Positions 8,645 through 16,064 of a DNA stretch of 64,000 nucleotides are shown here, piece after piece. Under the pieces are notes generated by a model, which was not told the DNA's origin, searched no databases, and saw only the letters and a program-made list of their open reading frames with translations. Numbering within the stretch: position 1 is the stretch's first letter; each line of letters opens with the position of its first letter. The DNA is taken from assembly GCF_003946725.1 (NCBI RefSeq), contig NZ_RHOY01000003.1:1-64000 (forward strand), written 5' to 3'. Source of the stretch: Agrilactobacillus yilanensis (lineage in GTDB: Bacteria > Bacillota > Bacilli > Lactobacillales > Lactobacillaceae). The position numbers and the translations under genes are program-made.

Positions 8645-8956
8645 ATGTTTAAGACGGGCTATGGGCGCTACGCAACATTTGGTGTTGTTGAAGTACTGCC
8701 TGGAGATATTATTGATCGCATTTGGCATATTATTGACCAAAACTTACAAGGTGTTGTTCCTCTACAAAGCATTTTAAAATTTCAATTGACGCAAAATAAA
8801 AATAAATTAACCGTTACCTTTTCAGAAGACAATATCGATCTAAAGATGGCTTTTGATTTGCCTTATGAATGGCAAACCCGCTATCCCAAGACTGTCCTGG
8901 CTTATGATGACGGTGTGAGTCAAACCATTTTGCTGCCTTCTGAAAGTCATCGTTAA
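8645..8956 (+). CDS. DUF960-like small protein
   Basis: 103 residues, soluble. An N-terminal RYATFGV stretch, then IIDRIWHIID and a beta-rich middle, resemble the DUF960 family of Firmicutes, which has no established function. Preceded by its own promoter and closed by the hairpin at 8975-9019. The family call rests on pattern resemblance only. Confidence 0.6.
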   Translation: MFKTGYGRYATFGVVEVLPGDIIDRIWHIIDQNLQGVVPLQSILKFQLTQNKNKLTVTFSEDNIDLKMAFDLPYEWQTRYPKTVLAYDDGVSQTILLPSESHR

Positions 8957-8974
8957 ACTGTAATTATTTTATTT

Positions 8975-9019
8975 ATCCCAATCTGTTATTAATCTATCAA
9001 CAGTTGGGATATTTTTTTG
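8975..9019 (+). terminator. Intrinsic terminator
   Basis: TCCCAA...TGTT pairs with AACA...TTGGGA, followed by a run of seven T after ATA. Confidence 0.8.
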
Positions 9020-9090
9020 TCTTATTTTAATTTAGCAATCAATTAATGCGGAAGTTTGTCAAATGGTGTTGAAGGATAATTTTTATCCTT

Positions 9091-9123
9091 TGAAGGTCTC
9101 CCCGACCGCGGGAGGCCTTTTTG
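9091..9123. terminator. Second hairpin terminator
   Basis: AAGGTCTCCC pairs with GGGAGGCCTT (one G-U pair), then TTTTTG. It can end readthrough from the plus strand. The epimerase gene ending at 9140 on the minus strand runs into it as well. Confidence 0.65.
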
Positions 9124-9139
9124 TTATTTAATTATTCAA

Positions 9140-10141
9140 CTAATGCTCTGAGTATTGGATAACTCCCCGCTCGATATAACTGTGTACACTATCATTAATG
9201 GTTTCTAAAATAGTGTGACGAGGATGATAATGGAGCAGGTTTGTAGCATTTGCAATACTATAATTACCGCTTCGTGCAATGTGATAGTATGTTTTTTCTA
9301 CGTCCCCATCACGATCAGCGTACTTTTCGTGCCATGGCTGAAATTCTGGCTGTTCCATGTACTTTTTCCACTCTGTCCAGGGAAGAAAGTTAATTTGGGG
9401 TGCTTGATGAAAGTTCCTGTACATGGCTTGGGCAAAGCCATATAGGGTGATTGATTGATCAACTACAGCGTGGAAGCTCTCTCCTAAGGACTGGTTCCGG
9501 TGCTTAATGGCAAGATAAAAGACCTGGGCGACATCATCGGCGTGGACATGATGGAGAGTTTCCATCCCAAAGTTTGGTAAGGCGATTGCTTCACCATTTG
9601 CGATATCTTGGAAAATTTTAGGATTTAAGTTACCGACCGGATTAATAATGATCCATCCTGGCCCAGAAACTTGTCCCGGCATGACAATGGTAGCTGGAAA
9701 ATGATTTTGACGGTATTCTGTTTTTAAGTAATTTTCGCAGGCTACCTTTTCTTTTCCATAGGAGTCAAGGGGTTCCTTGTTAACGGCGTTGGGATCACTT
9801 GGTAAGAGAGTAGCGTGGCCGTGAGCCCAGATTGATGAACAGAACAGGTAATGACTTAGTTTGGTTGGCTTGAGAGCCGTGACTAATCCTTTAACTGCGT
9901 CTAAGTCGAAGGCAATTAAATCCACAACCACGTCAGCATTTAATTTAGCAACGTTTGCGTTAAAGTTAGTATTACTCCGGTCAAGAAACTTCTTTTCAAC
10001 GTACTGCCAAGCGGGATCACTAGCAGTATATGGCTGGCGATCACTTCTGGTGACGGAAATTACAGAATGACCATCACGTATTAGCTTGGGAACTAAGTAA
10101 GAACCAATGTGGCCTGATCCACCTAAAACAACAATTTTCAT
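9140..10141 (-). CDS. NAD-dependent epimerase/dehydratase family protein (atypical SDR)
   Basis: 333 residues from ATG 10141, eight bases after AAGGAG; a GTG three codons upstream lies between that site and the ATG. The N-terminal GGSGHIGSYL is the NAD(P)-binding Gly-rich loop; LDSYGKEK holds the Tyr-x-x-x-Lys pair of SDR catalysis. Substrate unknown. It is transcribed divergently from the MerR-type gene at 10224, and its promoter has the 19-bp spacer and palindromic operator typical of MerR control, so it is the likely target of that regulator. Confidence 0.85.
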   Translation of the reverse strand: MKIVVLGGSGHIGSYLVPKLIRDGHSVISVTRSDRQPYTASDPAWQYVEKKFLDRSNTNFNANVAKLNADVVVDLIAFDLDAVKGLVTALKPTKLSHYLFCSSIWAHGHATLLPSDPNAVNKEPLDSYGKEKVACENYLKTEYRQNHFPATIVMPGQVSGPGWIIINPVGNLNPKIFQDIANGEAIALPNFGMETLHHVHADDVAQVFYLAIKHRNQSLGESFHAVVDQSITLYGFAQAMYRNFHQAPQINFLPWTEWKKYMEQPEFQPWHEKYADRDGDVEKTYYHIARSGNYSIANATNLLHYHPRHTILETINDSVHSYIERGVIQYSEH

Positions 10142-10179
10142 TTGTGACACTCCTTTATAATTAGCTGTGTTATAACTAT

Positions 10180-10210
10180 ATGATAAAGCTTAAACCTAAC
10201 TTTAAGTCAA
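10180..10210 (-). promoter_or_regulatory. MerR-type promoter with palindromic operator
   Basis: On the minus strand: TTGACT, a 19-bp spacer, TATCAT. The over-long spacer contains the perfect inverted repeat CTTAAA-CCTAAC-TTTAAG (10189-10206 on the plus strand). This is the classical design in which a MerR protein unwinds a 19-bp-spaced promoter to activate it. It drives the epimerase-like gene. Confidence 0.75.
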
Positions 10211-10223
10211 GGGGGATTTTTAA

Positions 10224-10811
10224 TTGACTAAAACATATTCAATTGGAGAAGTTGCGGCTATGCTTGATCTGGCACCGTCGACAATTCGCTATTATGATTC
10301 CCAACATATTATTCCACCGGTAAAGAAAGGATCAAATGGTCTCCGAATATTTACGGATACTAATATCATGGACTTACGGATTGTAGAATGCTTAAAAATA
10401 GCGGGAATGTCTGTTAAAGAAATTCAGAAATATATGGTATTAGTTGCTCAAGGGAACGCTAGTCTTGCTAAACGATTGGCTGTTTTTCAACAACTCAGGC
10501 AAGATACTTTGCAAAAGCTTAATCAACTAGAGTACACACTAAAAGTTATTAATTTTAGACGGCTTAATTGCAATCCCAATTTGAAAGTTAATAACTCAGC
10601 TGGTGAGCTCTCACCATTTGGTGGTCTAGTTTTAATGGCGGAGTTTGCGGCTCAACTTGGTCTAAAGGACCTTTTCAAGCGCGCTGTAAACTTTATTCCA
10701 CGCCAAAACGCGGTTAAACACGATGATACCAGCATCCTTTCACAGCTCCTATGCCAAAGAATTGCTGGTTATTCGGCTGACAGTGCGGCTAACACACTCG
10801 GTTTACTTTAA
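10224..10811 (+). pseudogene. MerR-family regulator fused in frame to an IS1380-family transposase fragment
   Basis: 195 residues. Residues 1-110 are a MerR winged helix (YSIGEVAAMLDL, STIRYYDSQ) plus the dimer coiled coil ending near YTLKVINF. From about residue 112 the sequence switches to the N-terminal part of an IS1380-type transposase (NPNLKVNNS, GELSPFGGL, then HDDT and IAGYSADSAANTL) and stops at TAA 10811, well short of a transposase. In relatives the MerR tail is only about ten residues longer. The chimera keeps DNA-binding and dimerisation parts, so it may still bind the promoter at 10180-10210. The rest of the IS has been deleted. Confidence 0.75.
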
Positions 10812-10843
10812 TACAGAACAAGATGCCATCAATGCAGGTTATC

Positions 10844-10903
10844 ATAGGGCGCTAAGATAAAAATTTTAAAGATACTTCGTCAAATAGTGTCACAGCGCCC
10901 TAT
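10844..10903. repeat. 60-bp inverted-repeat-bounded segment after the IS1380 remnant
   Basis: ATAGGGCGCT (10844-10853) is repeated inverted as AGCGCCCTAT (10894-10903). It may be a surviving IS end or a small palindromic insertion. Just before it, another frame reads FNTEQDAINAGY, which could be the displaced tail of the interrupted regulator. Neither idea is proven. Confidence 0.4.
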
Positions 10904-10908
10904 TTTAG

Positions 10909-10937
10909 GTTTCGAGCTTAAGCCCGAAACTTTTTTT
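10909..10937 (+). terminator. Intrinsic terminator
   Basis: GTTTCGAGCTT pairs with AAGCCCGAAAC (one mismatch), followed by seven T. Confidence 0.75.
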
Positions 10938-11014
10938 AGTCTTGCGTCATTATAAATTTTATTTAGTGCTGTAAATCGCTGGCTTTAGACGGCCTTCACT
11001 TCTAAATACAATGA

Positions 11015-11428
11015 TTATTTTTTTACTTTGTCCCCAGCGTTTGTCATATTCCTTTGACTTAACAGCGTACGTTGATGCTGTAAATGGTCAATTTTTTGGG
11101 CTAAATATTGCTGTTGCTGCTGTAAAGCCTCAATTTGATGGGCTAAATTCGTCTCCAAGGTGCCCAATAATGCCAGTCCCTGGTCATATTGGGCCAACGT
11201 TAACTCTGAATTGTCCAGTAGCGCAATTAATTTCTGACAAGTTGGGATATCCGCCCCTAATCGCCGTAAATGTAAAATTCTATCTAAAGTTGCCAAATCT
11301 GCATCAGTGTATTGCCGCTGACCTTGCGCATTACGGTGAATCGGTGGTAAAAGTCCAATTTTTTCGTAATACCGTAACGTATCATAAGTTGTGTCATACT
11401 TAGTCACTACCGTCTTGATCGCATACAT
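11015..11428 (-). CDS. MerR-family transcriptional regulator
   Basis: 137 residues: an N-terminal winged helix with DTLRYYEKIGLLPP and a second wing RQYTDADL, then a long Gln-rich coiled coil (about 80-125) for dimerisation. There is no Cys cluster, so it belongs to the small-molecule or stress-type branch, not the metal sensors. It is divergent from the SDR gene at 11528; the shared 99-bp region has a MerR-style promoter facing that gene. Confidence 0.88.
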   Translation of the reverse strand: MYAIKTVVTKYDTTYDTLRYYEKIGLLPPIHRNAQGQRQYTDADLATLDRILHLRRLGADIPTCQKLIALLDNSELTLAQYDQGLALLGTLETNLAHQIEALQQQQQYLAQKIDHLQHQRTLLSQRNMTNAGDKVKK

Positions 11429-11462
11429 TTAATCGCCTCATTTTATTTTTTTAAATTTTTAT

Positions 11463-11493
11463 TTGTGCTAGTGTAACACCAGCGTGCTAGACT
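11463..11493 (+). promoter_or_regulatory. MerR-type promoter upstream of the SDR gene
   Basis: TTGTGC (11463-11468), a 19-bp spacer, TAGACT (11488-11493). The spacer region holds an imperfect inverted repeat, GCTAGTG-TAA-CACCAGC (11467-11483). Spacing and symmetry fit activation by the divergent MerR protein. Confidence 0.6.
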
Positions 11494-11527
11494 AGTCAAA
11501 TATTCGATTAAGGTAGGTTTAATTATA

Positions 11528-12286
11528 ATGAAAACAAATAAAATTATCACACTTATTACTGGCGGCAATCGAGGCATGGGCCTTGCTTTAGCAACTAAAC
11601 TGGCAACGGCTGGCCAGACGGTTATTATTGGTACACGTAATCTTAAAAGCGGTCAAACAGCCATTGCGCCTTTGATCACTGCTGGCTTGCCGATTGAAGC
11701 CATTCAATTAGACGTGACGGATCCAGCTTCCGTAACGCAAGCAGCAGCTTTTGTCACTGAAAAATACGGCTATTTGACAACCCTGATTAATAATGCTGGT
11801 GCGGCCTTTGATTTTGGTATGGCGCCAGCAACTGTCTCCCAAGCACTGCTGCGAAAGAATTTTGAAGTTAATTATTTTGGTTTAATTGATGTGACCCAAA
11901 AGTTCTTCCCGTTGTTAAAACAAACTGCCCGCGCTAAAATTATTAATATTTCCAGTATGATGGGCTCCAAAACGGCTGCTTTGGATCCTAAGACTGGGGT
12001 TTATCAAGCAGTGGCTGCAGGCTATCAAAGCGCTAAAGCTGCTGCCAACATGTATACCGTTCAGCTAGCCAAACAATGTCAACGAGAACAGCTAGCCATC
12101 ACCGTAAATGCGGTGGATCCCGGGATGGTGGCCACCGAATTCGGCGGTGCCACGCCAAAACAAGCACAAGCATTAGGCGCACAAACCGTTGATACCGGTA
12201 TTGCACGGACTTTTGCCTTGGCAACTGATTTTGATAACACCGAAACAGCCACCTTCAGCAACGTCGACGGTCCTGTGGCTTGGTAA
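11528..12286 (+). CDS. Short-chain dehydrogenase/reductase
   Basis: 252 residues, classical SDR. The cofactor loop is TGGNRGMG near residue 12, NNAG follows at about residue 89, the catalytic Ser is in NISSM, and the Tyr-Lys pair in YQSAKAA. The C-terminal PGMV motif is present. The substrate is unknown (NADPH-preferring carbonyl reductase-like). Probably activated by the divergent MerR regulator. It ends at the hairpin 12309-12353. Confidence 0.88.
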   Translation: MKTNKIITLITGGNRGMGLALATKLATAGQTVIIGTRNLKSGQTAIAPLITAGLPIEAIQLDVTDPASVTQAAAFVTEKYGYLTTLINNAGAAFDFGMAPATVSQALLRKNFEVNYFGLIDVTQKFFPLLKQTARAKIINISSMMGSKTAALDPKTGVYQAVAAGYQSAKAAANMYTVQLAKQCQREQLAITVNAVDPGMVATEFGGATPKQAQALGAQTVDTGIARTFALATDFDNTETATFSNVDGPVAW

Positions 12287-12308
12287 TTTAACGATTCCGG
12301 CATTTCTT

Positions 12309-12353
12309 AAAACCAGTGTTGACCTTCCTGCTCAAAGGCCGATGCTGGTTTTT
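12309..12353. terminator. Terminator shared by convergent genes
   Basis: AAAACCAG (12309-12316) pairs with CTGGTTTT (12345-12352), then T. The minus-strand gene ends inside its right arm at 12352. Confidence 0.75.
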
Positions 12354-13170
12354 AGTTTAAGGCCACCGCTGACATTGTCCTAAACCACTTAGGAATCGGC
12401 TCCACTGTGGGCTTTAAGGCAGATTTAGCTGTGTTGTCCAGAGCGGCATTTGGCGTAGCATCATAGTCATCCCGCCAGCCTTGATTGGCAAACCAATTAT
12501 GCGATTTTGTAATATAGCCCACACCAATCCCCTTTGCCGTTATTTCCCGCCGATAAGCTAGAATCCCCGCCTCAATTTGAGCATCAGTCACCCCAGAAAA
12601 AACGGCAGTCTGGTAGCTGGCAAACGTTTCCGGGTACTTAGCGCTTCTGGGATATAACGCCCAAAGTTTTTGGAACCGCTGGTTTAAGTCGGCCTCATTT
12701 TGTGTAGGGCCCATTTCTTTAGTCATTTCTTTAAAGTTATTGTCACGTAAAGGTCTAGTACTAGTAAGTACTTTAGTGCTACCAGTTGCGTTACTGGTTG
12801 GCGTCCGAGTTGGCGCACTACTAGGTGTCTGGGTTGGCGCACTTTGCTGTTGTTTTGTAGCCCAATTAGTGTGGTAAAGAGGTTTGATTTTGTATTGTGG
12901 CTTTTGCTGATTTTTCCGTCCAGGAATATAAATCAACAACCCCATTTCAACCAATTCATTCCTCGCTTTTCTTAAGCCTGATTCAGATAACCCGGTCAAG
13001 GCCGTCAGAGCCGCATTCTTTAAAGTAAAAGCCGCATCCAGCTTGCCTTCATCGTTGGCATAGTCTAATAATTCACGGTACAGCGCATTTTGTCCCATAG
13101 AAATATCAATTTGTTCTTCTCGTAATTTGCGATACGCCCGTCGTTGTTTAAAATAGTCCAATAAAATCAC
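12352..13170 (-). CDS. Phage/plasmid-type replication-associated helix-turn-helix protein
   Basis: 272 residues from GTG 13170; TTG 13161 is an alternative start, and neither has a good ribosome site. The N-terminal 100 residues look like a winged helix (AALTALTGLSESGLRKARNEL, then IYIPGRK), followed by a Thr/Ser/Pro-rich linker (about 110-145) and a C-terminal helical domain (FQKLWALYPRSAKY), the layout of DnaD-like replisome organisers of phages and plasmids. No replication partner genes are next to it. Marks the left edge of the accessory region. Confidence 0.6.
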   Translation of the reverse strand: MILLDYFKQRRAYRKLREEQIDISMGQNALYRELLDYANDEGKLDAAFTLKNAALTALTGLSESGLRKARNELVEMGLLIYIPGRKNQQKPQYKIKPLYHTNWATKQQQSAPTQTPSSAPTRTPTSNATGSTKVLTSTRPLRDNNFKEMTKEMGPTQNEADLNQRFQKLWALYPRSAKYPETFASYQTAVFSGVTDAQIEAGILAYRREITAKGIGVGYITKSHNWFANQGWRDDYDATPNAALDNTAKSALKPTVEPIPKWFRTMSAVALN

Positions 13171-13192
13171 ACCGTTCTAATTTATTTTTTCA

Positions 13193-13208
13193 GATAAGAT
13201 AACTTATC
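13193..13208. promoter_or_regulatory. Palindrome upstream of the replication-type gene
   Basis: GATAAG-ATAA-CTTATC, a perfect 6-bp inverted repeat 23 bp before the GTG at 13170. Position fits an autoregulatory operator. Confidence 0.4.
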
Positions 13209-13261
13209 CTCTACTATTAATAACAATTTAAGACGGAAAAACGGAAATTGCCTGAACTGTT

Positions 13262-13330
13262 TTACTGACTTGTGCTACTTTGATCGTCCCATTTTTTAGT
13301 TGCTTTTCTTCTTGCATCGCGTAATGTCAT
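13262..13330 (-). pseudogene. Truncated copy of the 60-residue small protein at 30245
   Basis: ATG 13330 opens 22 codons beginning MTLRDARRKATKKWDDQ, matching the first 17 residues of the intact gene at 30245-30427 (MALSDARKKANKKWDDQ), then diverges and stops at 13262. Just upstream a hydrophobic stretch (IIPFTIIAVVLGVWRS) ends in a stop overlapping this ATG, as the 31-residue membrane peptide does in the intact copy. So the two-gene small module exists twice, once decayed. Confidence 0.7.
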
Positions 13331-13447
13331 GAACGCCACACGCCCAGTACCACCGCAATAATGGTAAATGGTATGATTCGTTTTTTAAGGCACTCACTTT
13401 TTTCATTAATGAGATCCCCCCTTATTTCCAATTTAAAAATATCTGTG

Positions 13448-13476
13448 TTGACTATATGCGTACATAGGCGTATAGA
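13448..13476 (+). promoter_or_regulatory. hicAB promoter/operator region
   Basis: TTGACT (13448-13453), 17-bp spacer, TATAGA (13471-13476). The spacer carries an imperfect inverted repeat (CTATATGC...GCGTATAG) that could be the HicB site. The -10 box ends only two bases before the hicA ATG at 13479, so this promoter could not make an mRNA with the whole hicA start. Either another promoter lies upstream or the main product from it is hicB. Confidence 0.45.
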
Positions 13477-13478
13477 TT

Positions 13479-13679
13479 ATGACAGAACATACAGCCAAAG
13501 AAGTGCTTAAACTTCTTAAGTCAAGGGGTTTCCAAGAAAAAGCAATCCGAAGCGACCACCACCAGTTCCAAAACGATTCCGGATTTAAAATACCAGTTGC
13601 TTACAGTCATCTAAAAGATACAATCCCAATTGGAACTTACAAACGAATCATTAAGGAACTCGATAAATCAGGTCAGTGA
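13479..13679 (+). CDS. hicA: HicA-type toxin (mRNA interferase)
   Basis: 66 residues with the double-stranded RNA-binding-like HicA fold: EVLKLLKSRGF, then DHHQF with the catalytic His (the usual GSHH reads SDHH), then VAYSHLKDTIPIGT and a C-terminal helix. It cleaves mRNA when free of its antitoxin. Only a weak ribosome site (AGGCG) precedes it. hicB follows after 50 bp. Confidence 0.85.
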   Translation: MTEHTAKEVLKLLKSRGFQEKAIRSDHHQFQNDSGFKIPVAYSHLKDTIPIGTYKRIIKELDKSGQ

Positions 13680-13729
13680 TGGCCTTGTTTGTCGTAGCCC
13701 CCCGTAACAAAAGAATAGGAGTGAAAATT

Positions 13730-14125
13730 ATGGTTAACCGTATAGTTGCTTATCCGGCTCGCTTTGAATTATTACATGATGATGGAGATTATTATTCAGT
13801 TACTTTTGATGATTTACCTGATACTTTTACAGACGCCCGTTCTTTAGCTCAAGCCATTTATCGCGCTGAAGAAGTCCTGGGATTAATGTTGTATGATGCT
13901 AAGGTGTTACCCCCTGCTTCAAACGTACAAAGCATTCAGAACAAATATCCTGATGACTATGTCGCATTAATCGTTTGTGACCTAGATAAAGCCGCAAAAG
14001 AAGTAACAGTCCCTTATGTCAAGAAAAACACACGTATTCCTGCCGATTTAGCCAAACGTGCTGAGTCAGCCGGTCTTAATTTCAGTGCCACATTAACAGA
14101 AGCGCTTAAAGCAAAACTGGGCTAA
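13730..14125 (+). CDS. hicB: HicB-type antitoxin
   Basis: 131 residues from ATG 13730, which follows AGGAGTG; a longer frame from 13676 lacks a ribosome site and overlaps hicA. The N-terminal partial RNase H-like fold (YYSVTFDDLPD, ARSLAQAIYRAEEVLG) neutralises HicA. The C-terminus (NTRIPADLAKRAE, NFSATLTEALKAKL) is a ribbon-helix-helix DNA-binding domain for autorepression. Likely active pair. Confidence 0.88.
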   Translation: MVNRIVAYPARFELLHDDGDYYSVTFDDLPDTFTDARSLAQAIYRAEEVLGLMLYDAKVLPPASNVQSIQNKYPDDYVALIVCDLDKAAKEVTVPYVKKNTRIPADLAKRAESAGLNFSATLTEALKAKLG

Positions 14126-14149
14126 TTGCCCGGTTTTTTATTTTTTCCG

Positions 14150-14184
14150 AATTCATCTAACGACTATGGTGGGATTTTTGTATG
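14150..14184 (+). repeat. 35-bp IS3-family fragment, inverted copy of 16018-16052
   Basis: Identical over 35 bp to the start of the IS3-type orfA remnant on the other strand at 16018-16052. Translated it reads NSSNDYGGIFV followed here by a stop. The two copies bracket 1.9 kb holding the collapsed HicAB and the exonuclease gene. 14185-14340 between here and the next promoter contains nothing I can assign. Confidence 0.65.
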
Positions 14185-14342
14185 ACCAAATCATCAGCTT
14201 CTCACCAGACCAAGCAATTCGAAATTCCGCCCCATCTCCTACCGATGCTGGCGTCAAGATCATTGGCCGTGTGGTCGTCTACGTGGTCACACTTTAGCTA
14301 CCTGCCCTAGCGCCGTGTTGCAGGCTTTACTCTCATAAAAAA

Positions 14343-14366
14343 CACGTATAATGAACGTGCTATAAT
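14343..14366 (+). promoter_or_regulatory. Promoter with palindrome before the collapsed HicAB
   Basis: The palindrome CACGT-N7-ACGTG (14343-14359) lies immediately before TATAAT (14361-14366); an alternative -10 box (TATAAT) sits inside the palindrome at 14347-14352. A strong GGAAGGAG ribosome site (from 14378) and ATG 14391 follow. Confidence 0.55.
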
Positions 14367-14390
14367 AATTCTTGTAGGAAGGAGATAGCG

Positions 14391-14736
14391 ATGCAAAGAG
14401 GAAAGCTTGAACGCAAGTTTCGCAAAGCTGGATGGCATGACTGAGGGCAGCAGCGTTGAGGACGCTTTAGCGATGGCAGAGGACTACATTGGCACCTATA
14501 GTCTTGCGACAGACACCATGCCTGAGTCTGTCTATACGCTACCAGAACACGCCTCTACAGATTTTGCCAGTCTGGTACGTGTCAACGTCTCCGAATATCG
14601 CCGTAAAAATGACACCCGCGCAGTGAAGAAGACGCTCACCATTCCAAATTATCTGAACGAGTTGGGGAACGAACGCGGCGTTAACTTCTCCCTTGTACTA
14701 TCCAACGCGCTTCGCCAAGAACTCGGCGTAAAGTAA
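14391..14736 (+). pseudogene. Collapsed second HicAB: HicA start joined out of frame to HicB body
   Basis: ATG 14391, behind a strong ribosome site, opens a 17-codon frame (MQRGKLERKFRKAGWHD) that looks like the start of a HicA toxin and stops at TGA. In another frame the sequence then enters a HicB antitoxin at DGMTEGSSVEDALAMAED and runs to 14736, including the intact ribbon-helix-helix tail (KKTLTIPNYLNEL, NFSLVLSNALRQEL). An internal deletion has removed most of the toxin and the antitoxin N-terminus. A reinitiated DNA-binding fragment is conceivable. Confidence 0.65.
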
Positions 14737-14742
14737 TGTTCC

Positions 14743-14786
14743 AGCCCTTCCAGCGACAAGGTCGTGCGAGTCGACCTAAGGGCTTT
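14743..14786 (+). terminator. Terminator after the collapsed HicAB
   Basis: Outer stem AGCCCTT/AAGGGCT and inner stem GGTCG/CGACC, followed by TT. A second hairpin (CCACA...TGTGG, about 14800-14828), with a T run on the minus strand, follows at once. Confidence 0.6.
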
Positions 14787-14882
14787 ACTCAAAATAAAAA
14801 CGCCCACACCATTGCAGTGATGTGGACGCGGATGATGATATCTGTACAAATACATATTATCACATTTGGAGGAAGCAATACT

Positions 14883-15794
14883 ATGACACGTAACCGAGGC
14901 AAAGCATGTTTAATGTTCCCAGAATCTTATACTATGATCGATCTTGAAACGACTGGTTACTCGCCAAAATACGACCGGGTTCTTGAAGTGTCGGCGGTCA
15001 AGGTAATCTCAGGGAGGCAAGACTCGACACTCTCAACGCTTGTTCGCTACCCCGACGATAACAGCGTACCAGAATATAGCACTCAACTGACTGGTATCAC
15101 TGAGGACATGATTATCACCAATGGCGAAGGGATCGACAGAGCGATGCGGCTCTTCGATACCTTCTTAGGTGATGACTTGATTGTAGGCTACAACGTGAGT
15201 TTTGATATTGGTTTCTTATATGACACATATAAGCTGCTATCTATGCGTGATTTAAATAACAACTACGTAGACGTACTTTCATTAGCGCGCCGCTTCTGGC
15301 CAACAGAAAAACACAATCGCTTGGCCGATGTAATTCAGCGAATTGGTCTTGAGCACGAACAGGTTCATCGAGGTCTTGCTGATTGTGAAGACCAAATTGC
15401 GGTACTAAATTACATTCAAACAAACGCCGATGAAACAATTCTCGCCCCACACAAGCACACGCCGTCAAAAAAAATCGACTATAAGGCGCTTTCCACCGAA
15501 GTCACAGAATTTAACGAAGCTCACCCTTTCTTTGGGAAAAATGTTTGCTTCACTGGCGCGCTAAGTATCAAACGCGCCGAAGCTGCGCAACTCATAACTG
15601 ATGTTGGTGGTAAGGCACAAAGTAGTGTCACTAAGCAAACGGACTACCTTGTGGTCGGTGACGTTGACTATATCGCAAGTGTGAAAAATGGGGTGACAGG
15701 GAAAATGAAAAAGGCCCAGGAGTACATTGCCCTGGGTCAAGAATTAAAGGTGATTCCAGAGCCGGTCTTTCTCGATTTTATGAACCAGGAGTAA
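14883..15794 (+). CDS. DnaQ-like 3'-5' exonuclease with C-terminal BRCT domain
   Basis: 303 residues from ATG 14883, preceded by GGAGGAAGCAA; a longer frame from 14736 runs through hairpins and is unlikely. DEDDh exonuclease motifs: ExoI IDLETTG, ExoII NVSFDIGFL, ExoIII HRGLADCEDQ. The last 90 residues form a BRCT domain of the NAD-ligase/RFC1 kind (GKNVCFTGAL, DVGGKAQSSVTKQTDYLVVGD). A repair or DNA-end-processing role is likely. It lies between inverted IS3 fragments next to a dead toxin-antitoxin pair, so it appears to be accessory cargo. Its GC content looks higher than that of the flanks. Confidence 0.85.
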   Translation: MTRNRGKACLMFPESYTMIDLETTGYSPKYDRVLEVSAVKVISGRQDSTLSTLVRYPDDNSVPEYSTQLTGITEDMIITNGEGIDRAMRLFDTFLGDDLIVGYNVSFDIGFLYDTYKLLSMRDLNNNYVDVLSLARRFWPTEKHNRLADVIQRIGLEHEQVHRGLADCEDQIAVLNYIQTNADETILAPHKHTPSKKIDYKALSTEVTEFNEAHPFFGKNVCFTGALSIKRAEAAQLITDVGGKAQSSVTKQTDYLVVGDVDYIASVKNGVTGKMKKAQEYIALGQELKVIPEPVFLDFMNQE

Positions 15795-16064
15795 AAACAG
15801 CCGCCCACCCTGTCTGGACAACACGTGGACGGCCTCGCAACTCACACACTCGGCGTGCGCTTCTCCACGAAGTCCATACCGAAGTGCTAGCTCAGTGTAT
15901 GTTCCTTCACCGTTAAGATATGCATAGACTACAGTGAGCTTTAGTTTCTTAGTGTAATGGTTGTTCTTCTGAGCTTCCTTCAGGCCATCAATACCATCAC
16001 GAAAATATTGATCTGGGCATACAAAAATCCCACCATAGTCGTTAGATGAATTATTGTATTTCAT
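15744..16064 (-). pseudogene. IS3-family transposase OrfA, truncated
   Basis: ATG 16064 opens a frame whose first 65 or so residues are the helix-turn-helix part of an IS3/IS150-type OrfA (GLKEAQKNNHYTKKLKL, then LNGEGTYTELALRYGLR). Afterwards homology is lost and the frame reads through the tail of the exonuclease gene. OrfB and the rest of the IS are absent. Confidence 0.7.
15792..15833 (-). terminator. Hairpin terminator (minus-strand direction)
   Basis: GCCGTCCAC pairs with GTGGGCGGC (one G-U), followed on the minus strand by TGTTTTT. On the plus strand the same hairpin follows the exonuclease stop but has no T run. Confidence 0.6.
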
